Position numbers and translations under genes: made by a program
Notes under the pieces: model-generated
Told to the model about the DNA's origin: nothing
Database searches by the model: none
Seen by the model: only the letters and a program-made list of their open reading frames with translations
Shown here: positions 47,265 to 57,979 of the stretch, in pieces
Position numbering within the stretch: position 1 is the first letter of the stretch
Layout of the letters: every line of letters starts with the position of its first letter
From: Notolepis coatsorum
Lineage: Eukaryota > Chordata > Actinopteri > Aulopiformes > Paralepididae
DNA: 64,000 nt
Reading direction: 5' to 3'
Assembly (NCBI GenBank): GCA_963971535.1
Contig: OZ020585.1
Coordinates: 23,590,236 to 23,654,235, forward strand

Positions 47265-50200
47265 TGTTTTGATTGATTGATTGAAAACTTTATTAACAGA
47301 TTGCAGAATGGGTACAATACAGTACAGCTCAATACACACAATTGTTAAGGGGATGCAGACCAGAGAAAGACTTTCGTCTTGTTTCCACCAGGGTCCCCCA
47401 TTTTCAATTCATCAGGACATATATGACATACATGACATACAGATAGTCAGTACTGCTACATCTATACATTTATGACATACCAGATTTGCAAATACAGTAC
47501 TGTTTGTGATACAGAAGGAGTCAAGAAAAGGGAGTATATACATTTGACGTAGAAACTGTACATTGGAGGAGGTTGGGTGGGGGGGGTTGGGTACACTGGG
47601 ATATTGACAACCATACTGGGTAATTTACATTGGAGGTGGTTGGGGGGGGGGCACACTGTATAAGCAAGCAAAACTGTACATTGAGGGGGGGGAGACTTTG
47701 TACAAACAAACAAAATTGTACATTGGACTATTGACAAAACCATACTAGGTAAATGACTGTACATTGGAGGGGGTTGGGTTAGGATATTTACAGGGGCCAG
47801 TGTTGAATTGCAGTCTCCCGTAGGTGTCTCTTGAGAGAGGTTTTGAAAGTGGGTAGTGATCCACATTCCTTTACAGCTTTGGGTAGGGCGTTCCACATTG
47901 ATGTGGCATAATTGCGAAACGTGTTTAGTCCCTTATTTGAGCCGAATCTGGGTTTAACATGATTTGTGGAGCTCCCTCTGGTGTTGTGATCGTGGTATTC
48001 ACTGACCTTTGGGAAGTATTTTGCCATGTACATGGGTACCTTGGTCGTGTAGTGTATCTTGTAGACCAGGCCCATTGCAAGTTGCTGTACTCTGTCATCT
48101 ACTCTAAGCCATCCTAGGTTGTCAAAGTGGGCAGGGGTGAGGTGGGTTCTAGGAGTAAGGTCAAGCAGTAGTCTGACCAGTTTGTTTTGAGATGTTTGTA
48201 ATTTTGTTTTTAGCGCCTTTGAGGTGCTTTGGTACCATGAGGTGCAAGCATAGTCGTAGTACCCCTGAATGAGTGCTCCTGCCAGAGTCTTCAGGGTATT
48301 CTTGTTTACCAGAGAGGAGATCCGGTACAAGAATCGAGTTCGTTGGTTGACTTTTTTTATTACATTGGATGCCATTTTGTCACAGGAGAGATTAGCCTCT
48401 AGGATGGAACCCAGGTAGGTAATTTCATCTTTCCTTGTGACAATATTGTCACCCACTGTAACTGAGAAGCCGTCGGTCTTGCTGAGTTTGTTATTTGAAC
48501 CGAAGAGAATGGACTCTGTTTTGCCCATGTGTAATGATAGTTTGTTATCAGCGAGCCATATGCAGATTCTGCCTAGTTCCGAGCTGAGGGTTTTTTCAAC
48601 CTGTAACTTGTTCTTGTCAGAGACCAGCAGGGCTGAGTCGTCCGCAAACAGGAACAAGTTGCAGTCACAAGCTGACGACATGTCATTTGCATAAATTAGG
48701 AACAGTAGCGGTCCTAGTATGCTTCCTTGTGGAACACCACAGCTCACTGTGAGGGGGGGGGATAGGGTACCGTTTACCTCCACCATCTGTTCCCTCCCCT
48801 CAAGGTAGGATTGCATCCAGCTCACTGATAGACTATCAAAACCAATTGCTTTTAGCTTGTCAATCAGAATGGAGTGATTGACCGTGTCAAAGGCCTTTTG
48901 TAGGTCCAGCATGACCATGCCGCAGTATTTGCCTGCGTCCACCTCTTGTTTGATGTGGTCATTCAAATAGAGAAGGCATGTGTCAGTGGAGTGGGATGTT
49001 CTGAAGCCAGATTGGAATTCGTAGATTAGATTTTTTTCCGCTAGGTACTTTTCGACCTGTTCGTAGACTATTTTTTCCATGACTTTCGAGATGGAGGTGA
49101 GAATAGAAACAGGGCGGTAGTTGCCTGGGTCTAATTTGCTGCCCTTTTTGTGCAGAGGGGTCACCCTCGCAATTTTGAAGTCCTTGGGGACGTGTCCCTG
49201 TTTTATGGAGAGGTTTATTATGTGTGTGATGATTGGGGTGATGGCGGCTGCTGAGTCTCTGAGGAATTTGGAGGGGATGTTGTCATGGCCAGTGGCCTTG
49301 TTAGGTTGGAGGGCGCTCAGTTTATTGAGTACCTCATCTGTTGTTACCATTTCCAGTTTGAAGTCGTCCTTGCGGACCCCTAGGTTTTTGTAGTAAGCTA
49401 CTATGTGTTCTACCCCATAAAGCCCTGAGTGGGAGGGTAGTTTGTTTACCAGTGTTGTGGCTATGTTTGTGAAGAAAATGTTTAAGTAATTGGCTACATC
49501 CAGCTTGTCTGTGATGAGCGTGTTGTCCGTTTTTATGTTTATGTTTGAGAATCTGGTTTTAAGTTTTTTACTGCATCCTAGTTGATTATTGAGTAATTTC
49601 CAAAGTTCACGTGGTTTGTTTTTGTTTTCCTCAGTTTTGTCATTGATGAAATTCTTTTTTGCAGTTTTGATCATGGAGTTTACGTCGTTTCTTAGTCTGT
49701 TTCTTTCTAGTTTGAGTTCAGTCACGTGGGCTTGGAGTTCACTGCTCGTGCTTTTAGTAAGCTTTGACTCACTTTTACGAAACTCAGAGCATTTTTTGTC
49801 TCTGGTTTTCATAGCGGCCAGTATTTCGGAGTGCATCCACGGCTCAGCGCGATTTTTTACCCTGGTGGTTCTTAGGGGGGCCATGTCGTTTAGTATTGTT
49901 GAGAATTTGGTTTTGAAACCAAGCCATGTTTCTTCAACCAGTGTACCATTGAGTTCATCTGACCAGTCCAGGCTCTCCAGTTCAAGGTTAAAGGCCTCGC
50001 TAGAGTAGGTTTTGAGGTCTCTAGATGTGACTGTTTTGTGGCAGCCAGCCTTTTGTTTTAGTTTTTTGCGGGTACAGAATATCATATAATGATCACTTAA
50101 CCCGCATGCTATAACCCCTTTCTTGGAGATCTTGGACTTGTCGGAGGTCAGAATGAGGTCAATGGTAGTCTGAGTTGATTCACATACACGTGTGGGTTGG

Positions 50201-50342
50201 GTGATTAGCTGGCTGAGGCCGTGCAGATCACAAAACCTACTGAATGACTTGAAGACGGGTGCATCTTTTCGTTGCATATCCGTGTTCCAGTCTCCAATAA
50301 GAATTTTGTCTACATCCTCAACTCCAGCTAAACACCCATCCA
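47265..50342 (-). mobile_element. LINE (EN + RT), copy 2, 5'-truncated
   Basis: Same family as 15119-19560. It keeps the 3' UTR with a GATT-type tail repeat and everything back to the second half of the endonuclease, where it stops abruptly: a 5' truncation typical of LINE insertion. Flanked by TGTGTC (47259-47264 and 50343-50348). Inserted near the 3' end of solo LTR B. Confidence 0.92.
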
Positions 50343-50343
50343 T
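47788..50343 (-). CDS. LINE ORF, 851 residues, uninterrupted EN-C/RT
   Basis: Starts at DGCLAGVEDVDKILIGDWNT, equal to about residue 485 of copy 1. Then endonuclease C-terminus with LSDHYMIF; a linker rich in Lys/Asn; RT with QPNKATGHDNIPSKFL, NYRPVSIL, FQSGFRTSHSTDTCL, DLQKAFDTVNH, SCGVPQGSILGP and FADDSALL; C-terminus ending AIQHWPL. No frame break across 2.55 kb and all visible RT catalytic residues intact, so it is young. The first Met is merely internal; the true start was lost. It lacks the 2A-like region and half the endonuclease, so it cannot move by itself. Confidence 0.92.
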   Translation of the reverse strand: MDGCLAGVEDVDKILIGDWNTDMQRKDAPVFKSFSRFCDLHGLSQLITQPTRVCESTQTTIDLILTSDKSKISKKGVIACGLSDHYMIFCTRKKLKQKAGCHKTVTSRDLKTYSSEAFNLELESLDWSDELNGTLVEETWLGFKTKFSTILNDMAPLRTTRVKNRAEPWMHSEILAAMKTRDKKCSEFRKSESKLTKSTSSELQAHVTELKLERNRLRNDVNSMIKTAKKNFINDKTEENKNKPRELWKLLNNQLGCSKKLKTRFSNINIKTDNTLITDKLDVANYLNIFFTNIATTLVNKLPSHSGLYGVEHIVAYYKNLGVRKDDFKLEMVTTDEVLNKLSALQPNKATGHDNIPSKFLRDSAAAITPIITHIINLSIKQGHVPKDFKIARVTPLHKKGSKLDPGNYRPVSILTSISKVMEKIVYEQVEKYLAEKNLIYEFQSGFRTSHSTDTCLLYLNDHIKQEVDAGKYCGMVMLDLQKAFDTVNHSILIDKLKAIGFDSLSVSWMQSYLEGREQMVEVNGTLSPPLTVSCGVPQGSILGPLLFLIYANDMSSACDCNLFLFADDSALLVSDKNKLQVEKTLSSELGRICIWLADNKLSLHMGKTESILFGSNNKLSKTDGFSVTVGDNIVTRKDEITYLGSILEANLSCDKMASNVIKKVNQRTRFLYRISSLVNKNTLKTLAGALIQGYYDYACTSWYQSTSKALKTKLQTSQNKLVRLLLDLTPRTHLTPAHFDNLGWLRVDDRVQQLAMGLVYKIHYTTKVPMYMAKYFPKVSEYHDHNTRGSSTNHVKPRFGSNKGLNTFRNYATSMWNALPKAVKECGSLPTFKTSLKRHLRETAIQHWPL

Positions 50344-50442
50344 GTGTCATGCTATTGGGGTCGCTTTACAAACCATAACAGTAAGACTTTATCATAGCTG
50401 GGCATTGTCTGCGATAGGAGAACAGACAGTTCAGAGATAAAG

Positions 50443-50457
50443 TCACTTAGTGAGTTG

Positions 50458-50488
<31 letters not shown>

Positions 50489-50907
50489 TAAACCAGGATA
50501 ATCAGTAGAGGATTCAGGAGTCCGACTTTTATTAACTGCACTTCAAAACTCTTGACAGGATCTGATTTTAGAGCGAGACAATTAAAATGTTTTTTAAAAA
50601 CAGCTGCTATGCCGCCTCCGCCGCCTCCTGTGAGACGAGGGGTGTTAATAAAGTCGCAGTCCGGGGGACAAAGTTGAATGAGAGGAGTAGGCTGCTCACC
50701 AGTCCGTATCCATGTTTCAACCACCAGGAGAAAATCCAGTTTGCGGTCCGTGAAGAGAGCGTTCAAGTTGAAGGCCTTGTTTGACAGCGAGCGAGCGTTG
50801 AATGAGGCCAGCCGGGAGGGGGGCGGGAGAATACCAGACACAAACAAAACGAGGTCAAACAGTGATAGTAGGACGCAGCGGCAGGCAACTACAGGCACAC
50901 TACACAA
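50443..50907 (-). CDS. L2 endonuclease N-terminal fragment
   Basis: 154 residues. From residue 32: RLASFNARSLSNKAFNLNAL, KLDFLLVVETWI (catalytic Glu of ET), CDFINTPRLTGGGGGGIAAV, then ILVY before a proline run coded by a 30-nt G tract at 50459-50488, which throws the frame. Beyond it, another frame reads like SLSDFISELSVLLSQ, the next endonuclease block. 5' part of the fragmented L2. Confidence 0.75.
50459..50488. repeat. Poly-G tract
   Basis: About 30 consecutive G in the L2 endonuclease (coding strand C, Pro codons CCN in the YRPP motif). Probably slippage from the natural proline codons; the length may be uncertain in the assembly. Confidence 0.9.
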
Positions 50908-51034
50908 CTTATGTTTGTGTTCTCAGTCAACATTACAGCTTTTATTTAGCTAGTTTAAAGGGTATGATTCAGAATTGTGCCCAATTCCTTACACATAAAT
51001 GCTGTAGGATGTTATCAAAGGATATACTCCTTTA

Positions 51035-52358
51035 TTTTTTTTCTCCCCATTTTCGATTTTTCTCCCATCCCCAATTTCGTATTTCCAATTATTCTCTCCC
51101 CTGTCTTGAACGTTGCTAGACTATGCCTCCCACTGGTCGGCTGTAGTGAGGATAGAAGCTTTGCATCACGTGTTCCCTCCGGTACACGAGGAGGCAGCCT
51201 GTCTTTACAGAACATCGCCTTAGTATGCTTCATCGACGCAAGACCAATTTAATTCAGTTGGCATTTGAGAAGGACTTAACAAAATAGTTCAGGAATGAGT
51301 GGAGGGACAGTGTTTTAAGAAGATTTCACTCTGTCCCCAAACGCCGCTTGCCACTCTACTAATGATGGTATAGCCTGTGGAGGAATTTTGTTTGCTTTTT
51401 TATGCACCTTATTTTTGTCAGTTCAGTTCAGTTTGTCAGTGAATTCAGAAGTGTTGAATAAATGGAGACTTTTCAAAGATATAGAATAGAATAGAAATGT
51501 ATTATCCTGAGGGAAATTTGACACTGCAAATCACTCAACATTAAACATTTAGACAGAACAAGTCACGAATAAGAATAACAAAACAAATGGCCTAAGAATA
51601 GAATAAAATGAAATAGAATAAAATTTGAATAAAAGATACAGTAAATAAATACAGTAAAAATATACTCTTATTCTTAGTCTACAGTAGGTGTAATATTGCA
51701 CAGTGCTGTTTAAAAAGTAAGAGTCCAGGAAGATGGTAACTGTCACTCTGTGCTCAGTGATGCAGTGAGGCACAGTGATGCATTGTATAGTCTGATGGCT
51801 GTCGGAATGAAGGACTTCCTGTGCCGTTCAGTGCTGCATTTAGGTAGTGTGAGCCTATAACATGCTCCTCCTGTCAGCCAAGTCTGTGTATAGTGGGTGG
51901 GAGGGGTTTTCCCTGATGGCCTGGAGCTTAGCAAGGTTCCTCCTCTCCGCCACCCTCGCTAGAGTCCAGCTCCACCCCAACCACGCTACTGGCCTTCCTG
52001 ACCATCTTATCCAGCCTGTTTGTGTCCCCTGCTCTCAGTCCGCTGCCCAAGCAGGTCTGGTATATATATCCATTCAGTCTGTTTTTGTATAAGTGAATGT
52101 TCTTAAGATAGAGAGAAATTAGATTTTTCAATTGCCTCTCTGCTGTTTAGTTCAGCACCGTGGGCAGCGCCAAGCAAGCCACAGCGCCGCTGTCCCAGCT
52201 GAAACGTATAAAAGGGAACCTGTGTTGAAAAACCATTGTGCCCCCCGAGAACATTTTATGCCCCCCGACTAATTTGTTTCTGCAGCCTGGTCTGGCTCGA
52301 TACCAGCATCTCCTGCGTTAGTGGCAAGCGCCTTGCCCACTGCGCCACTCAGCCACCT
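51035..52358 (-). mobile_element. tRNA-derived SINE, copy 3, expanded by nested insertion
   Basis: The left 200 bp (TTCTCCCCATTTTCG, TCTCCCATCCCCAATTTCG) and right 100 bp (GGCAAGCGCCTTGCCCACTG, box A reversed) belong to the SINE family of 19.8 and 62.8 kb. The outer target duplication GGATATACTCCTTTA at 51020-51034 and 52359-52373 proves they were one insertion. The middle has been replaced or expanded by other sequence, including a LINE end. Confidence 0.85.
51482..52131 (-). pseudogene. Rex-like LINE C-terminus and tail inside SINE 3
   Basis: Minus strand: TNRLDKMVRKASSVVGVELD, then (other frame) CSTERHRKSFIPTAIRLYNA and a 3' UTR that ends in an AGAAT repeat at 51482-51500. The frame is broken between the two blocks. 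It is the last part of the common fish LINE RT. The right border is approximate. Confidence 0.75.
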
Positions 52359-52374
52359 GGATATACTCCTTTAT

Positions 52375-54649
52375 ATAATAGGTATAGTTCCAACCAAGTC
52401 ATTTGATTGGACAAGAGGCATGAGTGCTAATATTAGTGCAGTATAACAGCACTGAGACTTTTAACTATATGTATCACTCCACCACACAGGTTTAATAGGC
52501 TACATTAAACAGATTCTAACAAACTTGCACAGCAAAGATGGGTATATTTCCACAAATAAATGGAAAACGTTCAGATGAATGAACATGATACAAAGTAGCT
52601 AGCCAGCGGTAACGTGTGTAGACCTTGTGAACACCCAATTTGACCAGCTGCCCAATATGTCCAGGCCCGGGTCCCTTTTTCAGTTGCGTTGCTCACACTG
52701 TACGTCATCATGCTGTACGTGGCTTAACGGCGATAGTGTCTGTTTTATGTACAATGTGTATGTATTACAAATAGGTACATATATTACATATTCAAACAAT
52801 GTCAACTATTTACATTTTCAGCAACTGCAGAAAAACTGATCCAAATAAATGGCTGTTACTCACTGAGGAAAAGGTGCAACCAAAGTAGGGGAAAAAGGTA
52901 CCTCTGACTCTATTAACCGCAACATGGCTACCTGTATCAGTTTAAATTAAACGGTTAGGCCTACTTCAAGAAGCTGTAAATTTACTTCAAACTCTAAAGT
53001 TGTGCTTACTAGTTTTGTTTGTTGGACTTTTTTGGCAAATTTGACACGTTGTCATATTTTTATGGACCTCTTCACAAGACCTCTTGAATATTTAATATTG
53101 CCTCCCACATTCTTTGTTTTGTGCAACCAGCCCCAGGCACTGCACCAAAGTCTCGAGAGTCAAGAGTCTCAGGATGGCACAGGAGAATGTCGTGGATTTT
53201 TTCACGGTGGTCCCATTCACTCACATTCAGGAGCGGCCCATTTTGGCTTGTTTTTAGACGTCAAAAATACCTCTCAGTGGTCCCACCAGTGCATACACCC
53301 AAATGGCGTGACATGTCAAAGCCTTCCCTGAATGGCATCAAATATATAGCAATATACAGTTTATTGACCTTCCCGGACAGCCCCACCCACTCATGGGACC
53401 ACCCATGTCGCTTCACCATACAATACACCAAAGCGTTCCCTGACTGGTGTCAAATATATTGGAATTGTACAGTCTGTGGCTTCTGGACAGCCCCCGCACC
53501 CCCGGTCACACAATGCTAACAGAGACCTGCAAGGGCTAGCCGGGTTGTGCGAATGCTCAATGCGGTGGTCCAGTGGAGCATGAGTGCCCCTATAGGTTGT
53601 CCAAATGAGGTAGCAGGGAGTGTTATGTAAGCGCCCATACCCTGAATAATACATTGGTGAAGGTCGGCAAACACCCCCAAGGCATCCCTTCATCTCAATA
53701 TAGTGGTTGTTAATATACAGTCATTCAAAAAAATTGTCAATAGGTGACTTAGCATTATAAATCGCACACAATACTCACAACACGCTGCATCAGAAGTCGA
53801 ACCTGTACCCACTGAGTCAGTCCACAGCAGGATTATACCCACAGCCCCTCTCTTGTTTTCACACTCGCTCTTCACATAGACAGACGACCCTCCCCCGGGC
53901 TCCATTATTTCTTACCTCCTCTGATAAAACGGGGCTAGTATCTATTGAGAGGGAAACAGATGGTCAGAGCCAGCATCAAGGCCCCCTCTACCCATAGCTA
54001 CTTTTGTTTTCTTCTTCGTAATTACGCCTAGAGGGAACTCCCCAAAGTGGGCATTCTGCTCGGAGCTTTGGCACTAACGCTGGAGACGACTCTTTCTTTG
54101 AAGGAGTGAGACATGCAATAAAAGTGTGGCATGGATTGCAGAGTCAAAATAACACAGGGAGGTTTAGCTCTGTTGTTGTCGGCGACCCTTTGCGATATGT
54201 TGAGTAGTTACCGGGAAATGAGTGAGGGACTAACTGCTAGTAAACCATTAGTTAACAGGCAGTTCTTGAGTAACGACTCTTAGATATTCTTTACTTAATA
54301 CATAGTTCTTGATTACTTCTGAATAATGCACTCAACGGCACCTAACCGATAACCAATCATTACTTCCGTCTGCTAGAGTTGTGCGTCATACTGAGTGGTT
54401 ACTGAGTACTGAATCATTACTTCTTAAATACCCATACATTAGTTACCAAGTCTCACTTTCCTGCCCCTAAGTGAATCATGCATCACCCTTACTGACAAAT
54501 GCACTTACCATCGTTATTACTAGAAATGCATCAATATTTAATGATTGATCCTTTCATTAGTTATCATTTTACCCTCATTGTCAACGTTTGTTCTAGTAAT
54601 CCATCATTACTTCATGATTAGATCAATCCAAAGTATGTGTATCATTTGT
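52375..54649. other. No gene recognised
   Basis: 2.3 kb with no supported gene. Two blocks around 53200-53350 and 53365-53520 share words (GGTCCCA, CCAGTG or TGGTGTCAAATATAT) and may be a diverged local duplication. Frames of 70-130 codons here are not recognisable. Confidence 0.4.
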
Positions 54650-54677
54650 ACTGCATTTATATAGCGCTTTTATCCAA

Positions 54678-55400
54678 GAATCAAGAATCAAGAGGTTTAT
54701 TTGTGACATATGTCGTGGAATATATTATCATGTCATTATGAGTCTCTGTTATTTTATCATGTCATACAGCTTGAGTTTCAGTCCAACCAGATTTACTGGT
54801 TAATGTGTGTATGTCTCTTTAAGATTACTCTATCATTCTCTCAGTCGTAACGAAGTTGCTGTTTCTACCAGCCATAGAGCCATAACCCAAGGTCATGGGA
54901 ACTGTAAGATGGAGCTGTTTTCCTTCCAGGCTTAGCCATAACATAGTCGTATTATTAATTTCTCTAACCAGCCATTTTGTTTTCTTCTACGTAATTTCAT
55001 GTATTCAATTGTATGTCTGACCAGGCCTCTAGGTCAGTCCCTGTCAGACGCTAGTGGGTAAACATGTCTGTCTCTGGCGGGTGACTGGCCTGGCAGCGTG
55101 GCCCCGCTGTCATGAACTTTCTTTATTAAATAAACCTTCTTATTATTATTAATAATGACTCAGAATGATTAATGTAAACGGCTCATCGTTTGTCCTTTAA
55201 TAATTCCCATTACACATACATACCAGGGCATACAGTGAAATGAGAGTGGTCATGCCCGCATTGATTGTGCAAAATACAATAATAAAAATAGGCATAGAAA
55301 CAAATAAAATAGGTAAGACACAAGATATGCATGGTAAAAAAAGACATGCTAAGTTCCTGAGAAACTGGTTCCTATACACTACTATACAATATATATATAG
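54678..55400 (-). mobile_element. LINE 3' tail inserted in the SINE
   Basis: Begins with a GAATCAA repeat and AGGTTTATTTGTGACATA, resumes after the LTR at 55214 with TACCAGGGCATACAGTGAAA. It equals the reversed tail seen at 330-603 (GTGACAAATAAA, GACCAC, CATTTCA). No coding part. Confidence 0.8.
54711..55213 (+). repeat. Solo LTR, family B, copy 1 (fossil)
   Basis: 503 bp, TGTCGTGG...CCCATTAC, with 5-bp duplication ACATA at 54706-54710 and 55214-55218. It has a TTTATTAAATAAACC poly-A signal region near 55120-55135. Copy 2 is at 62647-63576. It lies inside a LINE tail that lies inside a SINE. Confidence 0.88.
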
Positions 55401-55585
55401 TCCAAAGTGCTTTACAACTTATGCCTCACATTCACCCATTCACTCACACCGATGGCGGTGACAACCATACATGGTGCCAACCTGTTCATCGGGGTTAAGT
55501 GTCTTGCTCAAGGACACTTCGACACACTGCTGGGAGGAGCCAGAAGGGAACAGGGAACCTTCTGATTACCAGATGACCACTTTAC

Positions 55586-57012
55586 CTCCTCATTTGTGAT
55601 ACATTAGATCAATCCAAAGTGTATGTTATTTGTGATACATCATTCACAACTGACTGGAAGGTTAACAAGAACAGTGTGAACTTGCGACCCGGCCAGGGGA
55701 AAACCCAGGGGCCACATGATGGTGTAACTCCCTTCTCCCAGCTCCCATGAACCACCAGCGACAAGGGTGTTGAAGCCATTTTATGAGGTTTATTTTGCAT
55801 GTAACATCAGGATGGGCTAATAGCAACATAATAAACAAAAACAACTAAAGCTAACCAGCCTCAAATTAACTACGCAAACAAAAGGAGCAGAAATAACAAT
55901 TTTGTGACTCCTAACACAAAACAGGGGAAAAGGGCCTTCACAAAACTGCTACCTAGTACCCACCCCTCGCAAACCTGGGCTGATAGAAATATTATTATCA
56001 CAAACATGTCCCCATAACATGCTGGCTGGAAGTGGAGACGAGGGCCCACGGGAGCTAGGGGAAGCCAGCCCTTAATCCACAGGTCTGGAGGCTGGAACCA
56101 ATCAGTTCCCTGGAAACCTGCACACAGTCCAATCCACACTCCTATGCAGAGCTACTGTACGCCTGTACGTCACAGCCTGCTTAAACACCTCTGCCTGTAA
56201 AAAACCAAATTCCTCTGTTTATAACGTTAGACTTGATTTTACGTGGAATTGCTTTTGCTGTCTTTTATTTTGAAAATACTTGTGGTTCCCTCGCGCCGTG
56301 GCTACTCTTGTGTAACAATGATATCCGGTTAACTTTGCGGGGTTCAGAGAAATGGTTGACGAGAGAGAGTACTAACGTAAATAATGGATATCTCTCATTT
56401 ATAACCGTTTGTGAAGGAAACCCCCCTTTTTTACCTTGTTTAGCACCTAGCTAGAAGGCGAAGAGGTATGTGTTTATTTATGGATTGTGTTATTTGTGTA
56501 TATTTGCAATCTTCATATTTTATGTATTGAGCTGAACTAGCTAAGATGCTAGCCAGTGCTACATTTTTCTAACGTGGTCTGGATAAACAAATGACTGTAT
56601 GTCTGTTTCCACTTTCAGCTCTTACGGTGTCTAATGGTGAACTTTTGTCAATAAATGGTTGGTATACCGCACCATGGCCATCAGTCTCAAGGAGTTAATT
56701 TTGTCTGAAGTAAAGTCCCGCTGGGAAATGCTACAGTAAGAGCTCTGGCCCCTCATCATCCCTGCCGCCCGCTGCACCGAGGAAGCCTGGTCTACGACGA
56801 CGAACCACTGGGCTGAGTTGCTACTCACAATGGACAACGGACAATTCATCAAGCAACTCGGCGCCATTCCATGGGTCTTGTAGACAAAAAGACTTCACGT
56901 GATTGATAGCTGGCTAAAGGTTTGATGCGACGGTCAGACAAAGAAAAAGGAACAATTATTTCATTAAAAAGGAACAATTCATCTTCAACAAGAACATTGA
57001 TAGCTGGCTAAT
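55586..57012. other. No gene recognised
   Basis: Unique sequence; 56230-56900 looks transcribed-gene-like in composition but no frame is recognisable. 56915-57000 is the left copy of a duplicated block (see 57257). Confidence 0.4.
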
Positions 57013-57256
57013 AGAATAGAATAGAATAGAAAACTGTATTGCCATTTCAACACATGGTTGATTGGGATTTGTCTTGGTGCCAGCACATACAGTACATACA
57101 GTATAAAAACATACAATATAAAAACACAAGAATACATGCAATACAATCCCCACAATAAAAGTTTTACACAAACAATTAAAAAGAAAAAAATGCTACAATA
57201 CCTAAAATAAATAGCTCAGTGTTCCAGTTTAAAGTGCATATTGCCTTAAAGTGCCT
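57008..57256 (-). mobile_element. LINE 3' tail with (AGAAT)n end between duplicated flanks
   Basis: Starts with an ATAGAATAGA repeat and AAAACTGTATTGCCATTTC, similar in type to the LINE tail at 51482. The same block of about 85 bp (AAAGGTTTGATGCGACGGTC to TAAGAACATTGAT) lies on both sides, at 56916-57000 and 57256-57342. That is much longer than a usual LINE target duplication. Confidence 0.65.
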
Positions 57257-57342
57257 GTAAAGGTTTGATGCGACGGTCAGACAAAGGTATGGAACAATTA
57301 CTTCATTAAAAAGGAACAATTCATCTTCAATAAGAACATTGA

Positions 57343-57979
57343 TGCTCACATTGACAGTTTGAAGAAGAAATTGAAGTCAACAATTAAGAACCTTTCTTAA
57401 TTTGATGCAGAATTCTAAGGTACCCTCCACACTAAAGTGATTTATATAGAAACCTTGTTTTTGCACTGGGATTATAACTACTGTTGGTTACCTGATCGCC
57501 TTGACTGTAAAATGCTTCTATGGATAACTATGTGCAGTCTAAATTGTAACATAACTGGGTATTCACTGGAATGGAAAGAAATGTTTATAACATTCATTAT
57601 TCAGCATATGTGTTAGGTTTTGGTTCTCTCTGAGTAGTCTAAATAATTAGGATTCTCTGTGCAGTAAAAAATAGTAAGGATTATCTGATCTTTTATAGTA
57701 ATAGTAAAAACGGTTTATTATTCAGATCAGATTTAATTTTGCATATTTAAAATGAAGCAAGCAAAGTACCTTTCTCCACAATTAGAGCTGGAAAATCAAA
57801 TAGATAGCCTACAGCTTATATTTTAGTAAGCTTGAAGTGGCTCTCGATCAAACGCTAGAGACTACTGAGATGGAACGTATAGAGAAGAAAATTCTAAACA
57901 AAAAATAAATCCTAAATAGCCTCAAAGGTCAAAGTCAGGAGAACGGCGAGGAGCACCTCCGACACTCAGGCCGAATAAG
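57343..57979. other. No gene recognised; possibly leader of the BEL element
   Basis: AT-rich sequence immediately 5' of the BEL/Pao gag. It may include LTR or leader sequence of that element, but I could not define LTR ends. Confidence 0.3.

Larger units (their letters stand above)
46641..50380 (+). repeat. Solo LTR, family A, copy B, split by a LINE (fossil)
   Basis: Left part 46641-47264 and right part 50349-50380 match LTR A at 22.5-23.2 kb in opposite orientation (shared GCAATCAGCTCGTCGGGAGA, AGACGTCGTGCCA, GCTATTGGGGTCGCTT). LINE copy 2 separates the parts. The left end lacks a few dozen bases relative to copy A and no target duplication remains, consistent with a deletion that also removed L2 endonuclease sequence. 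It sits inside the L2 endonuclease region. Confidence 0.8.
54650..55585 (-). mobile_element. tRNA-derived SINE (second family), split by LINE tail and LTR
   Basis: The left part is the reversed SINE tail (ACTGCATTTATATAGCGC). The right part (55401-55585) is its body (GTGTCTTGCTCAAGGACACT) and head remnant (ATTACCAGATGACC). Same family as 24396-24605. TCCAA flanks the insert (54673-54677, 55401-55405). Confidence 0.85.

Noticed and set aside
53002-53519. Two overlapping plus-strand frames of 109 and 132 codons
   Set aside because: No recognisable protein features; they overlap in different frames in low-information sequence.
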